A stretch of 8,748 nt of DNA, taken from a candidate division LCP-89 bacterium. GTDB lineage: Bacteria; Electryoneota; B3-LCP. A program made the translations under genes and the position numbers. The stretch spans positions 1 through 8,748 of the forward strand of contig JALGZU010000105.1 in NCBI GenBank assembly GCA_025774735.1, in the 5' to 3' direction. How positions within the stretch are numbered: position 1 is the first letter of the stretch; each line of letters begins with the position of its first letter. Below the pieces are notes generated by a model. It was not told the DNA's origin. It ran no database searches and saw only the letters and a list, made by a program, of their open reading frames with translations. Positions 6,359 through 8,748 of the stretch are shown in pieces.

Positions 6359-6429
6359 GACGGGGGAGGGTCTCAATCCTCCCTGTCGGGGACATGAAGA
6401 TTCGGGGGGTATCGGGGTCGAAAGACCCC
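6359..6429 (+). other. G-rich junction with two hairpins, no U-run
   Basis: Just after fixX, GACGGGGGAGG (6359-6369) can pair with CCTCCCTGTC (6378-6387), with one bulged G and one G-T pair; the core is GGGAGG/CCTCCC around eight bases. A second perfect 6-bp hairpin, GGGGTC (6414-6419) with GACCCC (6424-6429), has a GAAA tetraloop. Neither is followed by a T-run, so neither is a standard terminator. Between 6357 and 6417 the coding strand carries six runs of three or more G's. The region may attenuate read-through from fixX into the next gene, stabilise the fixX 3' end, or depend on Rho. Confidence 0.4.
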
Positions 6430-6454
6430 TAAATTACTTGAATACATGAAGCTT

Positions 6455-6459
6455 GGGAG
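6455..6459 (+). promoter_or_regulatory. Ribosome binding site supporting the GTG start at 6468
   Basis: GGGAG is placed eight bases before GTG at 6468. An in-frame TTG at 6453 has no purine-rich site at the right distance and overlaps this one. Confidence 0.55.
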
Positions 6460-6467
6460 TTCTGAAC

Positions 6468-7919
6468 GTGAAGTGGTTTCGTTCCCGCTGGCAAAATCTG
6501 TCTAGAAGTGAAAAACAATATCTCATCATACTCGGCCTGCTGGCTGTCAGTATTCGCCTGATATATGCCCTTACAGTCGATCTGATTCCCATGGATACTA
6601 CGGGGATCGATATGGATGCAGTCGAATACGATCACCTGGGTTGGAGTGTCGCTCAGGGCAAGGGTATGGTCGATGCAAATAGTGACCCGACTTCATATCG
6701 CTTCCCGGGCTATGTCTACTTTCTGGCATGCATTTACTTTATTTTTGGACACCATCACATTGCTGCCCTGCTGTTTCAGGTTGTATTGGGAGCGTTTACT
6801 CCTCTGTTGATCTACCTGACCGCTCGCTATATCTTCGATGAGAGAACCAGCCGTATCGCCGGAATTACTGCAGCGCTGTATCCCGTCTTTATTAATTATG
6901 TTGCCTATCTGATGACGGAAAATCTGTTTCTGTTGCTACTCAACGTTTTGATACTTATGACAGTAAGTTTAGGACGCAGTGCGAGTTGGAGGAAGCTGAT
7001 ATTCCTGGGATTCGTGATTGGATTGCTGGGACTGACCCGTGGGGTTGGCCTGCCGTTCATGGGATTGATACCTCTGTACATATTTTTCCGCCTAAAAGAT
7101 GATGTATGGAAGAGGTTTACCCGGGCGATCGTGGTTGTTCTCGCTGCAGTGATCACCATGGTTCCCTGGACAATCAGAAACTACGTTACTTATGACGAGA
7201 TCATGCTGCCATCCAGCGAGGGAGGAGGCATTCTCTGGTTGGCGTTTAACCGGGTCAGCTTCAAAACTTACTATAATGACACAGAGGCTTTCCAGTACGT
7301 CGAACGTGTCGGCCGTAAAAACGCTGAGAGTGAAGAGTTTTACCGGTTATTGTTAGAAAATAACATTTTTGGTTTAACCGGCATACAGAAGATATTTAGC
7401 GACTATTTTCCGGACGAGCCTTTGCCGCTGAGCGAACCAGAAGCCGCCAAGCGCCTTGGCCGGAAGGCTCTGGATCTGTTGAAGGAAATGCCAGAAGTCT
7501 GGGTGATTAAATCGGTTACGCAGGTATTTCGGTTTTGGCACGTTCTGGATGAAAGGGCGCGTTACGTTTACGGCTATGCCTTCATCCTACCCTTTTTCGC
7601 GGCCGGATTCTGGCTCACGCGAAGAAGAATCCCGGACCTGATGCCTCTATATCTCTTCCCTCTTGTCCTCTACGGAATTTCGATATTATTCTTCGCCGAC
7701 GCGCGCTTTCGCATGCCCTTCGAAGGGGTTTTTCTGATCGTAGCCGCTTTTGCCATCGGCAAGTTTATAGATCTCTTCAAGCGCCCCTATTGGGCGTATG
7801 GCATTCTCGTCACGCTCTTCTTCTGCAACTATTACCTTCGCCTGCACTCGCTGGAGGTGCGGCTGGCAATCCGCTCATTGGCCGGAGCGCTGGGACTACA
7901 AGTATCGGAGATTGAATGA
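6468..7919 (+). CDS. Membrane glycosyltransferase, ArnT/PMT-like (GT39/GT83 type)
   Basis: The 483-residue protein is rich in hydrophobic segments, including 18-36, 82-94, 97-116, 130-144, 150-167, 177-208, 220-233, 368-384, 392-410 and 419-432. The layout is that of GT-C enzymes, which use a polyprenyl-phosphate sugar and act on the outer face of the inner membrane. An acidic first external loop (MDAVEYDHLGW, 49-59) fits the catalytic region. RFPGYVYFLA (78-87), the basic pair in TRGVGLPF (190-197), VPWTIRNY (232-239) and DARFRMPFE (411-419) recur in this superfamily. Acceptor and donor cannot be predicted. The GTG start is chosen for its GGGAG site; TTG at 6453 would add five residues. No good promoter is visible upstream, so read-through from fixX or a weak promoter is possible. 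The radical SAM gene follows 49 bases later. Confidence 0.85.
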   Translation: MKWFRSRWQNLSRSEKQYLIILGLLAVSIRLIYALTVDLIPMDTTGIDMDAVEYDHLGWSVAQGKGMVDANSDPTSYRFPGYVYFLACIYFIFGHHHIAALLFQVVLGAFTPLLIYLTARYIFDERTSRIAGITAALYPVFINYVAYLMTENLFLLLLNVLILMTVSLGRSASWRKLIFLGFVIGLLGLTRGVGLPFMGLIPLYIFFRLKDDVWKRFTRAIVVVLAAVITMVPWTIRNYVTYDEIMLPSSEGGGILWLAFNRVSFKTYYNDTEAFQYVERVGRKNAESEEFYRLLLENNIFGLTGIQKIFSDYFPDEPLPLSEPEAAKRLGRKALDLLKEMPEVWVIKSVTQVFRFWHVLDERARYVYGYAFILPFFAAGFWLTRRRIPDLMPLYLFPLVLYGISILFFADARFRMPFEGVFLIVAAFAIGKFIDLFKRPYWAYGILVTLFFCNYYLRLHSLEVRLAIRSLAGALGLQVSEIE

Positions 7920-7968
7920 TGCAGCCCGGAGTTGCTGACTGGAACGGGAACAAGTGGGGACCTCGGCG

Positions 7969-8748
7969 ATGAAAATTCTACTGCTGCGACCCGACTCCGA
8001 GGTTTATACATCGACCCCGCCGCTGGGAATACTCTCGCTGGCTTCCTATTTTCGCGAGAAGGGGGGGCATCATGTCGAAATCCTAGATGGGCGCGCCCGG
8101 GCGGCGACAACGAAGCAGATCGTTGAAAAGGTTGCAGAAACCGGACCCGACGTCGTGGGGATCAGCCTGTTCGCCATGGAACGCGTTGAAGGGCATGAAG
8201 TCGCGCATGAGATTAAGAAAGCTTACCAGGATGTGACGATCATCTTCGGGGGTGCTTACCCTACGACGGAGCTGGAGGAAGTTCTCTCCAATCCCTCCGT
8301 TGATTTCGCAGTCGAAGGTGAAGGTGAAATCAGCGGCATGGAACTTCTTAAGGCACTCGAAAATGGTTCTCTCCCCGAGAGCATGCCTGGAATCGGTTGG
8401 CGTCGTAACGGTGAAATCATTCACCCCGCAACCCAGCCTTTCATCGAGGATCTGGATCAACTACCACAACCCGCCTGGGATCTGCTCGATCTGGACGAAT
8501 ACTTTTACAACAAGCACAAACCCGCCCCCATGAACCTCTATCAGAAAAATCCGCGTTCCGCGCCGATTATCTGTTCACGGGGGTGTCCCTACAGGTGCGT
8601 CTACTGCCATAAACTGTTCGGGAAGAAACTACGCCGCCATTCCATCGACTTCATCGTCGAGCAGATCAGCTATCTGCATCACGAGAAAGGCGTGGAGGAG
8701 ATCGAGGTCGTCGATGACATCTTCAATCTCGACGCGGAGTGGACCCGC
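7969..8748 (+). CDS. B12-binding-domain radical SAM protein, 3' end missing
   Basis: The frame stays open for 260 codons to the window edge, so about half or more of a usual 450-600-residue protein is missing. The N-terminal 140 residues look like a cobalamin-binding Rossmann domain: MKILLLRPDS, TPPLGILSLASYFREKG (16-32), VVGISLF (62-68), FGGAYPT (93-99), DFAVEGEGE (112-120). The canonical DxHxxG cobalamin ligand motif is absent; the corresponding place reads DGRARA (40-45), as in many family members. The radical SAM core follows, with CPYRCVYC (206-213) supplying the CxxxCxxC cluster ligands, and EIEVVDDIFNLD (244-255) typical of this class. Substrate is unknown. The ATG is preceded by GGGGA (7956-7960) at eight bases; an in-frame GTG at 7954 is less likely. 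A seven-G run (8061-8067) lies within the frame. Confidence 0.9.
   Translation, partial: MKILLLRPDSEVYTSTPPLGILSLASYFREKGGHHVEILDGRARAATTKQIVEKVAETGPDVVGISLFAMERVEGHEVAHEIKKAYQDVTIIFGGAYPTTELEEVLSNPSVDFAVEGEGEISGMELLKALENGSLPESMPGIGWRRNGEIIHPATQPFIEDLDQLPQPAWDLLDLDEYFYNKHKPAPMNLYQKNPRSAPIICSRGCPYRCVYCHKLFGKKLRRHSIDFIVEQISYLHHEKGVEEIEVVDDIFNLDAEWTR

Noticed and set aside
6446..6505. Twenty-codon open frame overlapping the start of the membrane glycosyltransferase
   Set aside because: It has no clear ribosome site, no run of a single amino acid that would mark an attenuator leader peptide, and it overlaps the real gene.

Overview
The window is bacterial chromosome of roughly balanced base composition. 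Genes are densely packed with AGGAGG-type ribosome sites, sigma70-like promoters and an intrinsic terminator. The split fixC/fixX genes, a polysaccharide flippase and a WecG/TagA glycosyltransferase fit a bacterium that makes a surface polysaccharide and has a quinone-based respiratory chain. I cannot name the phylum from this sequence; an uncultivated Gram-negative-type lineage is a guess.

Layout. (1) 1-1374, minus strand: most of a Wzx-type polysaccharide flippase, cut by the left edge. (2) 1375-2010: an AT-richer, gene-free interval of about 640 bases. It holds a likely minus-strand promoter for the flippase, a strong plus-strand promoter with an A-tract feeding a compact rod-like RNA that ends in a U-run (about 1579-1674), a second plus-strand promoter near 1775-1802, and a foldable leader (1838-1912). 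(3) 2011-2772: a WecG/TagA/CpsF glycosyltransferase closed by a textbook terminator (2794-2824). (4) 2868-6352: a promoter and a four-gene operon, etfB-etfA-fixC-fixX, encoding both subunits of an electron-transfer flavoprotein, an FAD-dependent ETF:quinone oxidoreductase and its separate ferredoxin-like subunit. (5) 6353-6467: a G-rich junction with two hairpins but no U-run. (6) 6468-7919: a membrane glycosyltransferase of the ArnT/PMT type. (7) 7969-8748: the first 260 residues of a B12-binding-domain radical SAM protein, cut by the right edge.

How the genes fit together. The flippase, the WecG-like transferase and the membrane glycosyltransferase are all envelope-glycan functions. The Etf/Fix operon sits among them but is separate: it has its own promoter, and a terminator lies before it. 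It should pass electrons from flavin dehydrogenases to quinone (FixA-FixB to FixC-FixX). Whether it bifurcates electrons is open, because the diagnostic EtfB loop looks more like the ordinary form.

The protein-coding genes all belong to known families. The least explained part is the 1375-2010 interval, in particular the candidate small RNA with a C-rich apical loop. One arm of its stem is the exact complement of a 10-base sequence abutting the ribosome site of the next gene. I found no tRNA, rRNA, CRISPR array, transposase or recognisable riboswitch.
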